From contig CM041465.1 of the NCBI GenBank assembly GCA_023213395.1, positions 201,197,741 to 201,261,740 on the forward strand: DNA of 64,000 nucleotides, read 5' to 3'. The stretch is from Cycas panzhihuaensis (taxonomy: Eukaryota; Cycadophyta). Within the stretch, counting starts at the first letter, position 1, and the number at the start of each line of letters is the position of its first letter. The notes under the pieces were generated by a model. The model was not told the origin of the DNA and searched no databases. It saw only the letters and a list, made by a program, of their open reading frames with translations. A program made the position numbers and the translations under genes. This document shows positions 11,691 to 24,662 of the stretch, piece after piece.

Positions 11691-12779
11691 CATATTATGA
11701 TCTGGTGACCAAGGCCTATTTGCCAAAGGGGCTTAAGGTTCCTCTCTTTTGATTTTTAGCCATAAAGAGGTATCTTCATTCTTTTTACAATAACTTTTAA
11801 ATGGTTTAATCATAAAAAAGTTGACTCAGAGATATTTAATTTAGAATTAGTTTGAGATTAATTTAAAGTTGTTTTGTAGAACTTTTAAGGTACTTAAGTT
11901 GACCTACTTAATTGATCCTTATTTAAGTATTTTTTCATTGTTTAAAGTTAGTTTTTAAGTTTTCTCAAGGATATTGATATTACATCATTGTATTAACTAT
12001 TGCTAGTAGATTTTAGTCTATTATTTCAACTCATAAATATTTTGTGATTGATTTTGTGTAGATTTACTCTTCAAAGTGAAGCAAATAATCTTGAGTTAAA
12101 CTTTTATAAATAAGAGCTCTCTAAACCCTTTTATCACTTTAAATTATTTTATTTAGTGTTATTTAATTTAATTTAATTTACTTATAAGTTTTTTTAATTT
12201 TTGGTAAAAGGGACGCTTTTTATAAAGAAGGCTATAATTAATATTTAGTTTTTCATATTAACAAGATAATTCCTGAATTAACCACCCTATTTTTTAGTTT
12301 GCAAGGGGAACGATTAAGACCTTTAAAGTTATCACCCTACACATGCCTTTAGTGTACTCTAAGTTATTGAGGAAACCATTAGCTATCAAGTGTATTAAAT
12401 AGCAAGCTAAGGTAGAGAACCTTTTTCCTTTTAGAGTTTAGAGACTAGGCTAGACTTTAAGAGAGTGAGTGCCTTGGGCGGTCAAACTTTCAATGTTAGA
12501 TTTATCACTAGGCATAAGTTTGATACAAGTAGACCAATAAATCAAGGGGATCTTTGACCTTCTTTGTAGTCCTCGTACTAATGTATATCGAGTCTTGAGC
12601 TTAGGTACTGATATATTGGGTCCCTAGTTTACTACTTATGAGTAAGAACCATTATATAGGATAATAACTAAGAGCTTTTCTTAGAGACTATGAGATATAA
12701 AACTCTATATTAGAAACCCCCTAGGTAGATAGGACATAAATACACTTTAATCTTTTTGAGGTAAATTAAAAATAGTTGA
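11691..12779 (+). other. Leader of outer copia, second part
   Basis: Continuation of the copia leader after the non-autonomous insertion. There is no recognisable coding sequence. It ends at the GTTTC target (12780-12784) of the nested minus-strand copia, and the gag of the outer copia resumes at 21010. Confidence 0.6.
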
Positions 12780-12784
12780 GTTTC

Positions 12785-13118
12785 TGATGGAGCTGGAGGA
12801 GCAGAGCAGGACATCATAACGATCACATCTTAAGTACAATGGCATTTTCCAATAAAATGATAGTGTTAATAAATACCAGGGAGGTATTCCCTTCCCTTAA
12901 ATAGAGAATTCGGGGAGGCATCGGGCACCATCATCCTAGCTGCACAACAATTAAGATTAGTTCAAAATATATTAAAGAAAATAACGGTGATATGTACCTT
13001 AAATGAGTGGTCGGTTCGGGCGGCTGTTGAGCGACTCAAGGTGCCCTAGGGACCCTCAAAGTCGCCTTTGAGGGGCCCTAAGCGCTCCGGTGCACATACA
13101 TTAGGATTATTCCCAACA
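12785..13118 (-). repeat. 3' LTR of nested copia
   Basis: It matches 20676-21009 end to end. Its edge TCCCAACA at 13111-13118 (TGTTGGGA on the minus strand) abuts the purine tract. The GTTTC duplication lies at 12780-12784. Confidence 0.95.
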
Positions 13119-13130
13119 TTCTCCCCTATA
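13119..13130 (-). other. Polypurine tract of nested copia
   Basis: The minus strand reads TATAGGGGAGAA immediately upstream of the 3' LTR and just downstream of the RNase H reading frame. Confidence 0.85.
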
Positions 13131-16100
13131 AGCCTAATGTGTACAACTCCTAAATCATCTCTGAATTTCTTAAATTTAATTTTTCCTAAGGCCTTTGTAA
13201 AAATATCTGCTGTTTGATCTTTAGTGCTACAATAAGTCAACTCTATCTCGTTTGCTTGTATAAGTTCCCAAATGAAGTGGTATTGAGTTTCAATATTCTT
13301 TGTTCTGCTATGAAATACTGGATTTTTGGTCATTTGAATAGCACTCTAATTATCACACCAAATTCTAGTGGGACCTTGCTGTTTAATTTGAAAATCTTGT
13401 AAGAGTCTTCTTAACCAGATTGATTCACAGGCTCCTAACATAGTGGCTTTATATTCTGCTTCAGTTGTGGATAAGGAAATGGTATTTTGTTTCTTTATAC
13501 TCCAAGCTACTGCTGCTGATCCCATACTAAATACATAACTTGAGGTAGATTTTTGATCATCGACATCATCGGCCCAATTTGAATCTGTATAACCAGTTAA
13601 CTGAAACTCAGATGTAGGTTTGTAGTATAACCCAAAATCTGGAGTTCCTTTAAGATATCTAAGGATTCTTTTAGCAGCTTGCTAATGAGATGTCTTTGGA
13701 TCCTGCATAAATCTAGACATAACACTTACCGAATATGTTATATCAAGTCAAGTAGAGGTTAAATAGATTATGCTGCCAATCAGTTATCTATAGAGAGTGG
13801 GATCAACTGAAGTTGAGTCATCTGTCTTAGAGAGTTTAATTCCAATTTCTACTAGTATTGATAATAGTTTACAATTTGTCATATTAAATCTTTGTAGAAG
13901 ATCTAATATATATTTACATTGAGAGATAAATATTCCTTGTTTATCTTACCACACTTCTAATCTTAAGAAGTAGTGCATAAGGCCTAAGTCTGTCATCTTA
14001 AATTCCTTACACATAGCATCTTTAAATTGACTTAAAAGTTGGGAGTCATTTCTGGTATAAATTAAGTTGTCCACATAGAGTCCTACAATCAATATCGAAT
14101 TTCCTTTAACTTGGGTGTATAGGTTTACTTAAGATCTTTCAAACCCTTGATCTTTAAGATATGTGTCTATATGGGAATACCAAGCCCTAGGTGCTTGTTT
14201 TATACCATATAATGCCTTCTTTAACTTGTACACTTTGTTTTCTTCCCCTATGACTTCAAAACCGAGGGGTTGAGTGACATAGATATCTTCTTGGATATAA
14301 CCATTTAAGAAAGCACTTTTTACATCCATTTGATAAATAGGCCAACCCATTTGGGCAGCTAAACTTATTATCATGCGAACTGATTCCATCCTAGTGACTG
14401 GGGTAAATGTTTCAGTATAGTTTATGCCTTCTCTTTGGGCATATCCTTTAGCAACTAAATGAGCTTTATATTTATCAATTAATCCATTGGAGTGGAACTT
14501 AGTCTTATAGACCTATTTGGTTCCAATGGCTTTCTTCCTTGGTGGTAAATCTACAAGTTCCCAAGTATCATTTTTAACGATGGATTTATATTCCTCTTGC
14601 ATGACTTTTTGCCAACACTCATGTTTATTAGCCTCACCAAAGGTTTGAGGCTCATGACTTTCGAGTAGCTTGCTCATTAGAGTAAAGTTAACCTTATGTG
14701 AGTGTGTAGATCTTCGATTATTATCCAATATATTTCCTAAGTCATGGTTACATTGAACCTATTTGGGTAGTGGTTGTGATGGTGGTTAAGATGATGTTGT
14801 TTCCCTAGCAGTTTCCGGAGAATGTCTCCACATAGGAGGCACATATTTGGATGTATTTGATGTATTAAACTTAATGGTAATATTCTTCTGTTGTTTGTGA
14901 TTATTTTGATAGTAGGTGTCTTCTTGAAATTTAACGTCCCTACTCACTATAACTTTTCTAGATTTTGGATCATAAACTTTGTAAGATTTTGATGATTCAC
15001 TATATCCAATAAAGATACATTTTACACTATGATCATCTAATTTGGTTCTTCTTTGGTCAGGGACGTGGGCATAGGTTAAACAGCCAAATACCCTAAGGTG
15101 ACAGATATTAGGTTTATAACCTGTCTATGCTTCTTTTGGTGTCTTCCACCTAACTGGTTTTATAGAACATCGATCAAGTAGGTAGACTATGGTATGGATT
15201 GCTTCAACCCAAAATTCATGGCCTAAGTTCTTATCTTTAAGCATACAGTGTGCCATTTCTACGATAGTTCTATTTTTTCTTTCCGTTACACCATTTTATT
15301 GTGGGGTGTAGGGGTTGGTAAGTTGTCGCCTAATCCTATGTCAGATACAATAATCCTTGAAGATATTAGAGGTAAATTCTCCCCCATTATCTGATCTTAA
15401 AGAAAGGATATGATATCTACTTTGTCACTCAACGAAGGTTTTGAAGTCAACAAAGTGGTCGAAAGCATCAGATTTATATTTGAGAAAGAACACCCATGTC
15501 TTTCTTATAAAGTCATCAATAAATGTATGGAAATACTTGGCACCTACCAAGGAGGGAGTAGTCATTGGACCACAAATATCCGTGTATACGAGTTGAAGTG
15601 GGGCAGATGCCTGATGGCTAAAATCTGGAAAGCTTTCTCTATGTTGTTTTTCAAGAAGGCATCCCTCACATAACTCTTTATTAACATCAATAGGGGATAA
15701 GCCATTAACCATATCTAATCTTTTCATAAGGGCTAAACTAGTATAATTAAGATGACCGAAATGTCGATGCCATAAGTCACTATCCATAGTAATTGTGGTT
15801 CTAAGGGCATAGGTATTTGAGGGGGTGATAGTAAGCTTAAATAAACGATCTTTAGTCATTATGCCTCTAGCAATAATAGCTTCATTTTGTCTTTTGTCTT
15901 TGATGACACATTCGCCTTGTCAAAAATTACTTTATAATCTTATCCCATCATCATCTCTAGATAGTAAGTTTTTCCTTAAAGCAGGGACGTATAGAACATC
16001 ATTCAAGTATTTATATTCACCACTATCAGTCAATAAGGCAATGTTACATTTTCCAATCGATTCATGAGAAGTGTTGTCTCCAAACATAATAGACTATTTT

Positions 16101-17345
16101 TTATTTGTATCCAAAGTTTGAAATAATTGTTCTTTATGGGTCATGTGGGTGGAATAACTGGAATCAATGTACCAACTATCATCCTCTTCTTCTTGGGCTA
16201 AAAAACTAGATAGAAATAACCTATTATTGATTTTAGATTCTGATGTATTCGATACATGTCCTCTAAGGGGTGGTCCATGTTTTGAAAAATACTTATCTTC
16301 AGTGTGACCATTTCTACGACAATAAGTACAATATAATTGATCTCTTTATCCATAATTGAGATTTTGACTCCTTGGTGGAGAACGATCAAGATTGAAAGAT
16401 CTTTCCTTTTCCTCATAGAATTGAGTATGATTATTTCTTATTTGATCATGATAGTTCTGAGGTGTTCTAGAAGGTTGTAAATTCCTATGACAATGTGGAC
16501 AACAAGGATGATTATCAACTTGTCTTCTTAGGTTTGGATTTCTTTGAGCATTCGAATGTCTTGGAGAGTTTTCATGTTATTGGGGTTCTTCTTGTCTATT
16601 TTTGTGAGGAGCTTGGTATCGTAGAGGATTTTGTCTAGTTTCATTTCTAAGGTTTCCATCTTTTCTCCTTGGAGGAGATTCATTTTATTTTGAGGTGCCA
16701 TCTTGAGGGTTAGGTTGAATGTTGGCCTTTGTAGTAAAGGCATGTTCTAAAGTTTCATTGGTAGCTTGTTGCTCTTCTATAGATATGAGCATAGCAGTAA
16801 GTTATTCTACTTTGAGGGTACTTAGATCTTTTAATATATTAATACTAGTAGCTACAATTTCAAAACGTCTAACGGCTCCTACAAATCAAATGATTCATTT
16901 AACTACTCTTTGTTCGGTTAAGGTATCCCCAAGTGACCTCATTTAGTTAACGATATCTTGAATCTTGGTCATGAATTCAGTTACTGATTCATGAAGCATC
17001 GTACGTAAATTTTCGAACTTACTTTTCAAGTTTTGTAATTTAGAGGACGTAGCCCCTTCATATATAAGTTGTAAAGTATCTCAAGCTTCTTTGGACTTAA
17101 TGGATTCACTGACTCGTGAGAATACATGATCTTCTAATGTGTAAAAGATAAGAGCTAATGCTTCATTATCTTTTTTGACATTTTTTTTGTATGTAATTTT
17201 TTTAGTATCGGTTGGATTTGATCTTAAGTCATTGTAACCGGTTCTCACTATATCCCACATCTCGTTTGCTATGAGGATGGACCTCATCCTCCTACTCTAG
17301 TTAAGGAAGTTATTTCCATCAAATTTTGGGATAATTATGCTCCCA
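13131..17345 (-). pseudogene. Copia gag-pol polyprotein, broken
   Basis: On the minus strand, gag starts near 17345 (IIIPKFDGNNFLN, then RRMRSILIANEMWDIV), and a degraded CCHC knuckle (CRRNGHTEDK) lies near 16335-16300. The protease region follows near 16200-15900. The GAG-pre-integrase and integrase N-terminus read LWHRHFGHLNYTSLALMKRL (15790-15720) and CEGCLLEKQHRESF, then the core with YTDICGPM (about 15600) and FHTFIDDF. RT shows WPIYQMDVKSAFLNGYIQED (about 14345-14290), KKALYGIKQAPRAWY and LYVDNL (about 14085-14060, replacing YVDD). RNase H shows YTDSNWADDVDDQKSTS (about 13590-13540) and ends TADIFTKALGKIKFKKF near 13150. Scattered stops and frame changes mean no polyprotein can be made. 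It is clearly related to the outer copia's pol. Confidence 0.92.
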
Positions 17346-20300
17346 AAACTAGACGTCACTTTAAACTAAAGTTATATAAAATGTAATAAATGCAATATCA
17401 AAAAGGATATTTGAATGTAAAAATAAGTTTAAAAAAACTTAAATGAAAGAAGTTATTTCCAAATATATCCCAAAGTTTTCCAAAGTTTTGAATAAATGAA
17501 CTAGGACCTAGAAAGGCTACTAGGCTCTAAGTTTATGTTTCTCCTGGGATAACCTTCGGTTGCTATTCTGTCTAGTGGCGCCTGCCCACAAATGGCAAAA
17601 TAAGGACCTAATATACTGGTACAGAGCACTAGGCTCTATATACCTCAGTACATGGGCTGCTAAGAAGGCTTTGACATCCCCCTGAATTGTTGGTCCACCT
17701 ACGCTGGACTTATTCCTAACGACAGATCTAGCGGTGAAGGTTATCAAACCAAGGCACTCACGCTCTCCAGGTCTAGCCTTGGTCTCCAAACACCATGAAA
17801 TGAATAGGTTCTGCACCTCAGCCTGCCACCATATACACCTGATAGCTAATGGCTGTCCTCATCCAATATGAGTAGGCTGATTAGTGTGTGCAGGGTGGTA
17901 ACTTCAGAGGTCCTAACCGTTCTCCTTGCAAAGCTGGAAAAATGGGGTGGTTCAATTCAGAATTATCTTGTTTAATGTGAAAAAATTAAACTAATTAGTA
18001 ATGTGGTCTTGCTTAGAAAAAGAAAAAATTCCTTTGATAATAAAAAACGGAAAGTAAAATATGCTCTAAGCAAGATGAAATGAATACTAAAAAATAAAAC
18101 TTCTTTTTTTTTTTTTTAAATATAATGCTCTTTTTGTATAAAAATAACTTTTCTTTGAGAAAGATATATATTACCTTATGAACAATTTCTTGTTCAAAAC
18201 AATTTAAAATGCTTGTAGAAAGATCAAGTAGAAACCTTGAGCAACCAATGAGATATAAACTAGAATTTTCTTAGAAATTTGAAAAGAAGACAAGCTTATT
18301 AGGATGTACATGTATGGTCAACTTTAATAACTTGAAAACTATATTGAATAATGTCAGAATAACTTAAAATTCTACCAATATATAGATTAATAAGATGTGA
18401 ATCCAATGAAACTCAGTTTTGAAAACAGGTACCAATAAATCACGATTTGAATGATGCAAATGTATAGACCTCCTTATAGGGCCTAACAAGAGCAGGGTAG
18501 TCAAAATTGCATAAAATTACTAATTAACTTTTAGAAAATATTGAAAAAATGATCAAATATTATTTATGAAATTGTTTAATATACTTTCAATTGAAAATTT
18601 TTGAAAAATATATTAAAAAATGTGTAAAAATAGCAGATTTGAGGCAATAAGGTACCTTAACTTTGAATGATTTAAAATTTAGTAAAAATATATCAAAATA
18701 TATAAAACAATATGCCAAAATGAAGAGAAATGAGTCAGCTTCCCAATGAAGCTAACAAAATTGAAATCTGATATAAAATAAAAAAGTTATAGCGAAAATG
18801 GTAACAAGTGTCTTTATATAAAATGTTAAGAAATAGGCTAAAAATAACTAAATTCCTAATTTTAGTGATTAAAATACTAATGAAAATGAATTCAAAAAAT
18901 TGAAGTAAGAAGTGGGTATTAAAGTCTATAGAATGTAGATCACTATAGAGGAAATTTGGGCAAATACAATTTACTAGTAATAAGTTACAGCCAGTTCTAA
19001 AAATGATTTTGTTAAAAGTATGAAAAAGGTTGAAATTTTGAATGCTTGATGTTAAATTAGTCGAAATAGGGTCAAATTGGCACCAAATTGGTCATATGAC
19101 TAGTCGAAATTGGTGTACAAAAAATTTTTAATCTATTGGAGGTGGTTTCTTCTGAAACCGATAAGCTAGTGAGAAGTTATGGCAACAAAAATGCCAATAA
19201 CTCTATGTAAAATAAAAATTTGAAAAAAATAAAGGGTAAAAAGGTTATGTTATTAAAAAAACTTTTTAAAATATGGGCCTAAAGATGGACTAAGCTGGGA
19301 TTGAACCCAAGATCAATGAGGAAGTAAACACCTTCGATGCCAGAAGGGTGAACTCGCTCGTCGAGTTTAAAAAACATAAAAATTTAAAATATTCAAGCTC
19401 GGATCTCAAAGAACTATTAATTAGCTTTAATTTTTTTTTAAATCTTATACAATGAATGTATATAAAGTGAAATGTAAACCATAATGCAAAATCAAATGGA
19501 AGGTGTAGACGCCAATACAAATAAGATGCAATAATGAAGTAGACGCAATATTGTTGGGAGACGTAATAGACGTATGCACAAAAATGTAGTGACTTTAATT
19601 TTTGAATGGAATTAATATGAAAAATGGAAACCGTAGGGAGGTCGTACACAATAATGCATAATGGAGAAATGCCTGCTTAACGCAAATACAAGACGCAGAC
19701 TCGCAGACGGAGAGGAAGACGCAAACACAAACGCAAGCTCGCAGGGGGAAGTTCGCTTCCAGTCACGTCTGGGTGAAGCAGACCACGGAAAGAGACGCAG
19801 ATTTCTGTTTTGAAACGTAGGACGAAATGCTTTTGCGAGCAGAGTTTTCTCCCGGAATGGATGCACATGGACTGATTGTTGATTGGTAACAGTATCAAAT
19901 AGAAGATTGGTTGATTGGCTTATTGGGGCAACCGATATTTTGGGCCACTTAAGTAGCAGAAAAGAGGCGTAGATTTCACCGATAGAAAGTAAGAGGGATG
20001 TAGCACTTAAGAGGATAAAGCATAGGGGATGCAAGCAAAAAAAAGAGGGTTCCAAGTCTAGAGTACAATGGTGGGTATGCTGGTATAGTGTAAACACAGA
20101 TGAAGATGGTTCAGACTTAAATGGGTTAGACTTTGATGGAGAATAGTTTGTAAACAAATGGTTATATGTATATTTGTAAAATAATGCACAAATTGTAAGA
20201 AAATGGCTATATATATATTCGTAAAAAGATGCACAAATTATAAGAAAATGGCTATATATATATGTTGAGATTAAGCCAGCATAGAGGTGTTGGCAACAAC

Positions 20301-20660
20301 ACTACAGATGCACGGGGACATAAGAAAACCAGATCACACAGAGCACAAATCTATCGAGTACAGAAGAGAATAAAGTATACCAAGACACATAAACTCAGCC
20401 AAGGACAAAGTAAAAACATATATCAAAGAAATTTATTTATTTATATGTTGAATATCAAAGAACGAAGAACCTGGTTACCTGGTTACAGTGTTATTATGTA
20501 GACTTATGAGCGAGAGATCTTCTTTCATAGTGGATGAAACTCTAATCCGTCTTCTCTAGTGAATAGATGAGCTCGCCAGAATCTCAAGAAGCGGTCATAT
20601 GCATACATTTCACCAGATGTATGAGAAGCTAAATCAGAAAATAGGCAATAGTATTAATGC
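17346..20660 (-). other. Very long leader of nested copia
   Basis: 3.3 kb separates gag from the primer site, against a few hundred bases in most copia elements. It has three parts. 17500-17940 is a more GC-rich block with a 98-residue minus-strand frame (17816-17520) of no known family. 18000-19270 is very AT-rich. 19280-20160 is mixed, with a tRNA-like motif (19285-19375) and a 181-residue minus-strand frame (20157-19612) rich in Ser/Phe/Pro. These frames have no recognisable motif and sit in untranslated leader, so I do not call them genes. An old insertion or captured sequence is a plausible explanation. Confidence 0.6.
19285..19375 (-). repeat. tRNA-like (SINE-like) remnant
   Basis: The minus strand contains GGGTTCAATCCC (19308-19297), a good RNA polymerase III B box. 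An A-box-like TCGACGAGCGAG lies about 55 bases upstream (near 19374-19363). The plus strand phrase around it (gattgaaccc, then ccttcgatgcc and aactcgctcgtcg) has the look of tRNA-derived plant repeats. No clean cloverleaf folds by eye and no tail or flanking duplication was found. Confidence 0.35.
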
Positions 20661-20675
20661 GGCTCTAATACCAAA
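20661..20675 (-). other. Primer-binding site of nested copia
   Basis: The minus strand reads TTTGGTATTAGAGCC, one transition from TGGTATCAGAGCC, directly inside the 5' LTR. Confidence 0.88.
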
Positions 20676-21009
20676 TGATGGAGTTGGAGGAGTAGAGCAG
20701 GACATCATAACGATCGCATCTTGACTACAACGACACTTTCTGATAAAATGGCAGTGTTAATAAACACTAGGGAGGTATTCTCTTCCCTTAAATAGAGAAT
20801 TTGGGGAGGCATCAGGTGCCATCACCCTAGCTGCACAACAATTAAGATTAGTTAAAAATATATTAAAGAAAATAACAATGATACATACCTTAAATGAGTG
20901 GTCGGTCTGGGTAATCGTTGAGCGGCTCAAGGTGCCCTAGGGGCCCTCAAAGGCGGCTTTGAGGGGCCCTAAGCACTCCAGTGCACATACATTAGGATTA
21001 TTCCCAACA
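20676..21009 (-). repeat. 5' LTR of nested copia
   Basis: Partner of 12785-13118, same length. The following bases GTTTC (21010-21014) are the target duplication. Confidence 0.95.
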
Positions 21010-21014
21010 GTTTC

Positions 21015-24000
21015 AATGGTAATAACGTTTAGGAATATGATCATATCTAAATTTGATGGAACTAATTTTCTTAATTGGAGTAAGAGGATGAAACTAATCT
21101 TTATAGCTAAAGACATGTGAAAATTTGTCAAAGACAGATTTGATGATCTTAGAGAAAATAATACTTTGGATGAGAAACTAGTTTATAGAGAATATGCTAA
21201 GAAGGACAATGAAGCCTTAACTTTATTTTTTATGCTCTAAAGGACCATATATTCCCTATAGTTAATGAAGCCACTAAATCAAAGGAAGCTTGGGGTACTC
21301 TAAAACGGATTTACAAAGGAGCTACATCAACTAAGCTTTAATCCCTTAGAAGCAAGTTTAAAAATTTGAAGATGTCACTGAAAGAAAATGTCAATGAATT
21401 CATTACTAAGGTCCAAGACCTAGTTGACCAAATAAGATCCTTTGGAGAGGACCAATCTAATGCTCATATTGCCACAAAATTAGATATATGGAGAATCTTT
21501 GCTTTACCAAAAATACAAGTCAACAAAGAGGAAGTGTAAATACCATAATTGAAATTAGAGACAATAATAGAGTTTTCCTATCAAGTCTTATAGCCAATAA
21601 AGAAGAGGATAGCTAGTATATAGATTCAGGATGCTCAACTCATATGACTCATAACGAAGGAATTTTCAAGACTATTAATAAAACTAAAAGGGAAAGATTA
21701 TGTTTAGGGACAATACTATGTATGAGTCAAATGGAAAAGATAGCATTACCATAACTACAGAATCAGGATAAACTAGATATATCGATAATATACAACATGT
21801 ACCTACCTTGAAGAAGAACTTACTTTTAGTAGGTTAGATGATGGAGTAAGATTATAAGGTCATTTTTTATAATAGTGAATGTACAATTAAAGATAAAAAG
21901 ATGAATAAAGCCATTATAGTCAAGGGTCAAAGGACTAGTGACTGAATATTTAAGCTAGTCATTCCTCTAATAGATAACTATACTTTAAAAGCCTCTACTA
22001 CAGCTGGAAGTGACACATGGCACAAATGATTTGGTCATCTAAGCTATAGTAGCCTAGCCCTAATGAAAAGAATAGAAATGATTGAAGGTTTGCCTACCAT
22101 TAAAGGAAATAAAGAAATATATAAAGGGTGTCTACTTGGAAAGTAACATAGAGAGAGTTTTCTAAATAATAACTATAGAGCATAAGGTCCCCTCTAATTA
22201 ATTTATATAGGTTTATATAGTCCTATGGATGTACCCTCACTTCAAGGAGCTAAATATTTCATGACGTTTATTGATAACTTTACAGAAAAAACTTGGGTAT
22301 ATTTTCTAAAGTTCAAATCAAATGCCTACCAATGTTTTATTAATTTCAAATCCTTTGTGGAAAAATAGATTAGGTATAAGATCCTCTCCCTGAGATTAGA
22401 TAATGGGGGAGAATTCACCTCAAATGAATTCAAAGATTTTTGTATCCATCATGGCTTAAGGAGATAGTATACCAATCCATATACTCCATAATAGAATGGA
22501 GTAGCAGAAAGAAAGAATATGACCATTATTAAGATAGTAAGGTGCATGCTCAAAGACAAGTAGCTTTGGGTATGAATTCTAGGTAGAAGTTATACACATA
22601 ATCATTTACCTATTGAAAAGATGTACCGCTAAGGCCCTTAGGTGGGTTATACTAAAAGAGGCTTGAACAAAACACAAACCAAGTATTCACCACTTGAAAA
22701 TCTTTGGATGTCTAACATTTGCTCATATACCAAAGTAAAAGAGAACAAAACTAGAAGATAAATATACCAAATGCATATCTATAAGATATTGTGATATATC
22801 TACATCCTATAAGTTATTTGACCCCAAGGAAAAGAAAATAATCATGAGTAGAGTTGTTATCTTCAAAGAGGATGGTTATTATAAAGTAGAAGTTGAAAAA
22901 GACAAGGGAAAGAATATCATAGTAGAGTTTGACTCATGGCCTACATCGACAAATATGCCTTCAAATATACCAATAATACATGACTCAAGTCCTAATGAGG
23001 CTGGACCCTCCACATCTAGTTAAAATGTTCCAAAGTGGGTCCAAAGACAACATGACCTAGCAAATATGCTAGATAACAATTTTTTAAAGAGATCTACACA
23101 TTCCAATAGGGTGAACTTTGCTCTAATGAGCCAAGTTATGGAATCACACGAGCCTCATACCTTTGAAGAGGCTAATACTAAACAATAATGGTTGAATGGA
23201 ATGCGAGAGGGGTACAATTATTTAGTCAAGAATGACACATGGGAACCGGTAGATCTCCCTCCAAACAAATCAGTAATTGGCACTAAATAGGTTTACAAAA
23301 TAAAATTTAGGCTTGCTAACTCTATTGACAAGCATAAAGTAAGGCTTATAGCCAAAGGGCATGCTCAAATTAAAGGAATTGACTACAATAAAATATTTGC
23401 TCATGTAGCTTGAATGGAAATTGTACGCCTCATATTGAGTCTTACTACACAAAAAGGATGGACCATCCAACAAATAGATGTCAAAAATACCTTTCTAAAT
23501 AGAGGCATAGAAGAGGAGATCTATGTCCAATAACCCAAAGGCTTTGAAGTCAAGGGGGAGGAAAATAAGATATATAAAATTAAGAAAGCCTTGTATGGAT
23601 TAAAATAAGCACCTAGAGCTTGGTACTCTAGGATAGACAAATACTTCTGAGACAAAGGGTTTGAAAGAAGTCCATTAGATCCTAACCTATATATAAAGAT
23701 TAAAGGAGACTTAATACTTATTGTGGGATTGTATGACTCTTAATTGTCACAAAAGTTCAAAGATGACATGTGCAAAGAATTTGAGATGATTGACTTAGAC
23801 CTCATGCATTACTTCCTATATTTAGAAGTACAGTAAGACGAGAATGGAATTTTTATATCTCAAATAAAATATGCCCTAAATTTATTTTAAAAGTTTAAAA
23901 TAAATGACTGCAGGGCATTGGCTACACCAACAGAAATTAGAATAAAATTATCTAAGCTTGATGATTCTACATTAGTTGATCCTACACTTTATAGGTAGTT

Positions 24001-24657
24001 GATTGGTAGTTTAATCTACCCAACGTTAACTCATCTTAATATATTACATTTAGTAAGTGTGGTATCCAAGTTTATGTAAGAACCCTAGACATTACACTAG
24101 CAAGTGGTGAAGAGAATACTTTGATACCTAAAAGGCACAATTAGCTATGGATTACATTACAAGTCCTCGACAGATTTCAAGTTATTTGACTACACCAATT
24201 CAGACTAGGTAGGTTATATTGATGATAAGAAATTGACATCTAGTTATAATTTCAACATGGGATCAGCATCAATTACTTGGAGTACCAAGAAACAAAACAT
24301 AGTATCCTTGTTTAAGATGGAAGCAAATTATAAATTAGTAGTAGCAAGAGTGTGTGAAATAATTTAGCTACGTCAGTTACTTTAAGACTTACAAATAAGA
24401 CAAGATGGACTTACATGCATGATGTGTGACAATTAAAGTATAATTCAAATAATGTGTAATCTAGTGCTTTATAAATAAATGAAGCATATTGAAATACAAC
24501 ATCACTTTATCAAGGAATTAGTACAAGCTAGAGATATTGAATTAGTTTACGGTAACACAGATGAATAGGTGGTTGACATCTTCACTAAGGCTCTTACAAG
24601 AATTTAGTTTCATAAGTTTAGAGACAAGCTTAAAGTTTTTCCTAATGAACATAATGA
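21015..24657 (+). pseudogene. Gag-pol polyprotein of the outer copia, broken
   Basis: Reading through many stops on the plus strand, gag gives SKFDGTNFLNWSKRMKLIFI (about 21048-21107), AYAKKDNEAL-like and NVNEFITKVQDLVDQIRSFG segments to about 21535. The zinc knuckle region is missing. Protease shows DSGCSTHMTH at 21623. Integrase shows TWHK-FGHLSYSSLALMKRI (about 22016-22077), GCLLGK-HRESF, TFIDNFTEKTWVYFLKFKS and the catalytic DNGGEF at 22399. RT shows GWTIQQIDVKNTFLNRGIEE near 23458-23518 and KALYGLK-APRAWYS. The YVDD block near 23730 has collapsed to LYDS-LS by a small deletion. RNase H runs from SGYNF-like to VDIFTKALTRI-FHKFRDKL near 24565-24630. Only remnants of the frame survive. The nested copia sits before it and the minus-strand gypsy interrupts the purine tract after it. 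Confidence 0.9.
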
Positions 24658-24662
24658 GGGAG

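Larger units (their letters stand above)
12785..21009 (-). mobile_element. Nested copia LTR retrotransposon (minus strand)
   Basis: This is an 8,225-bp Ty1/copia element on the minus strand. Identical-length 334-bp LTRs lie at 12785-13118 and 20676-21009 (TGTTGGGAATAATCC...CTCCATCA). An exact target duplication GTTTC lies at 12780-12784 and 21010-21014. The primer site is TTTGGTATTAGAGCC (20675-20661) and the purine tract TATAGGGGAGAA (13130-13119). A complete but broken gag-pol is present at 17345-13131. It sits in the first codons of the outer copia's gag. About 38 of 334 LTR positions differ by hand count, nearly all transitions. A 3.3-kb leader between primer site and gag is unusually long. 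Confidence 0.95.

Noticed and set aside
19612-20157. 181-residue minus-strand frame as a gene
   Set aside because: It lies in the leader of the nested copia, has no motif, and overlaps other equally open frames in C/T-rich sequence.
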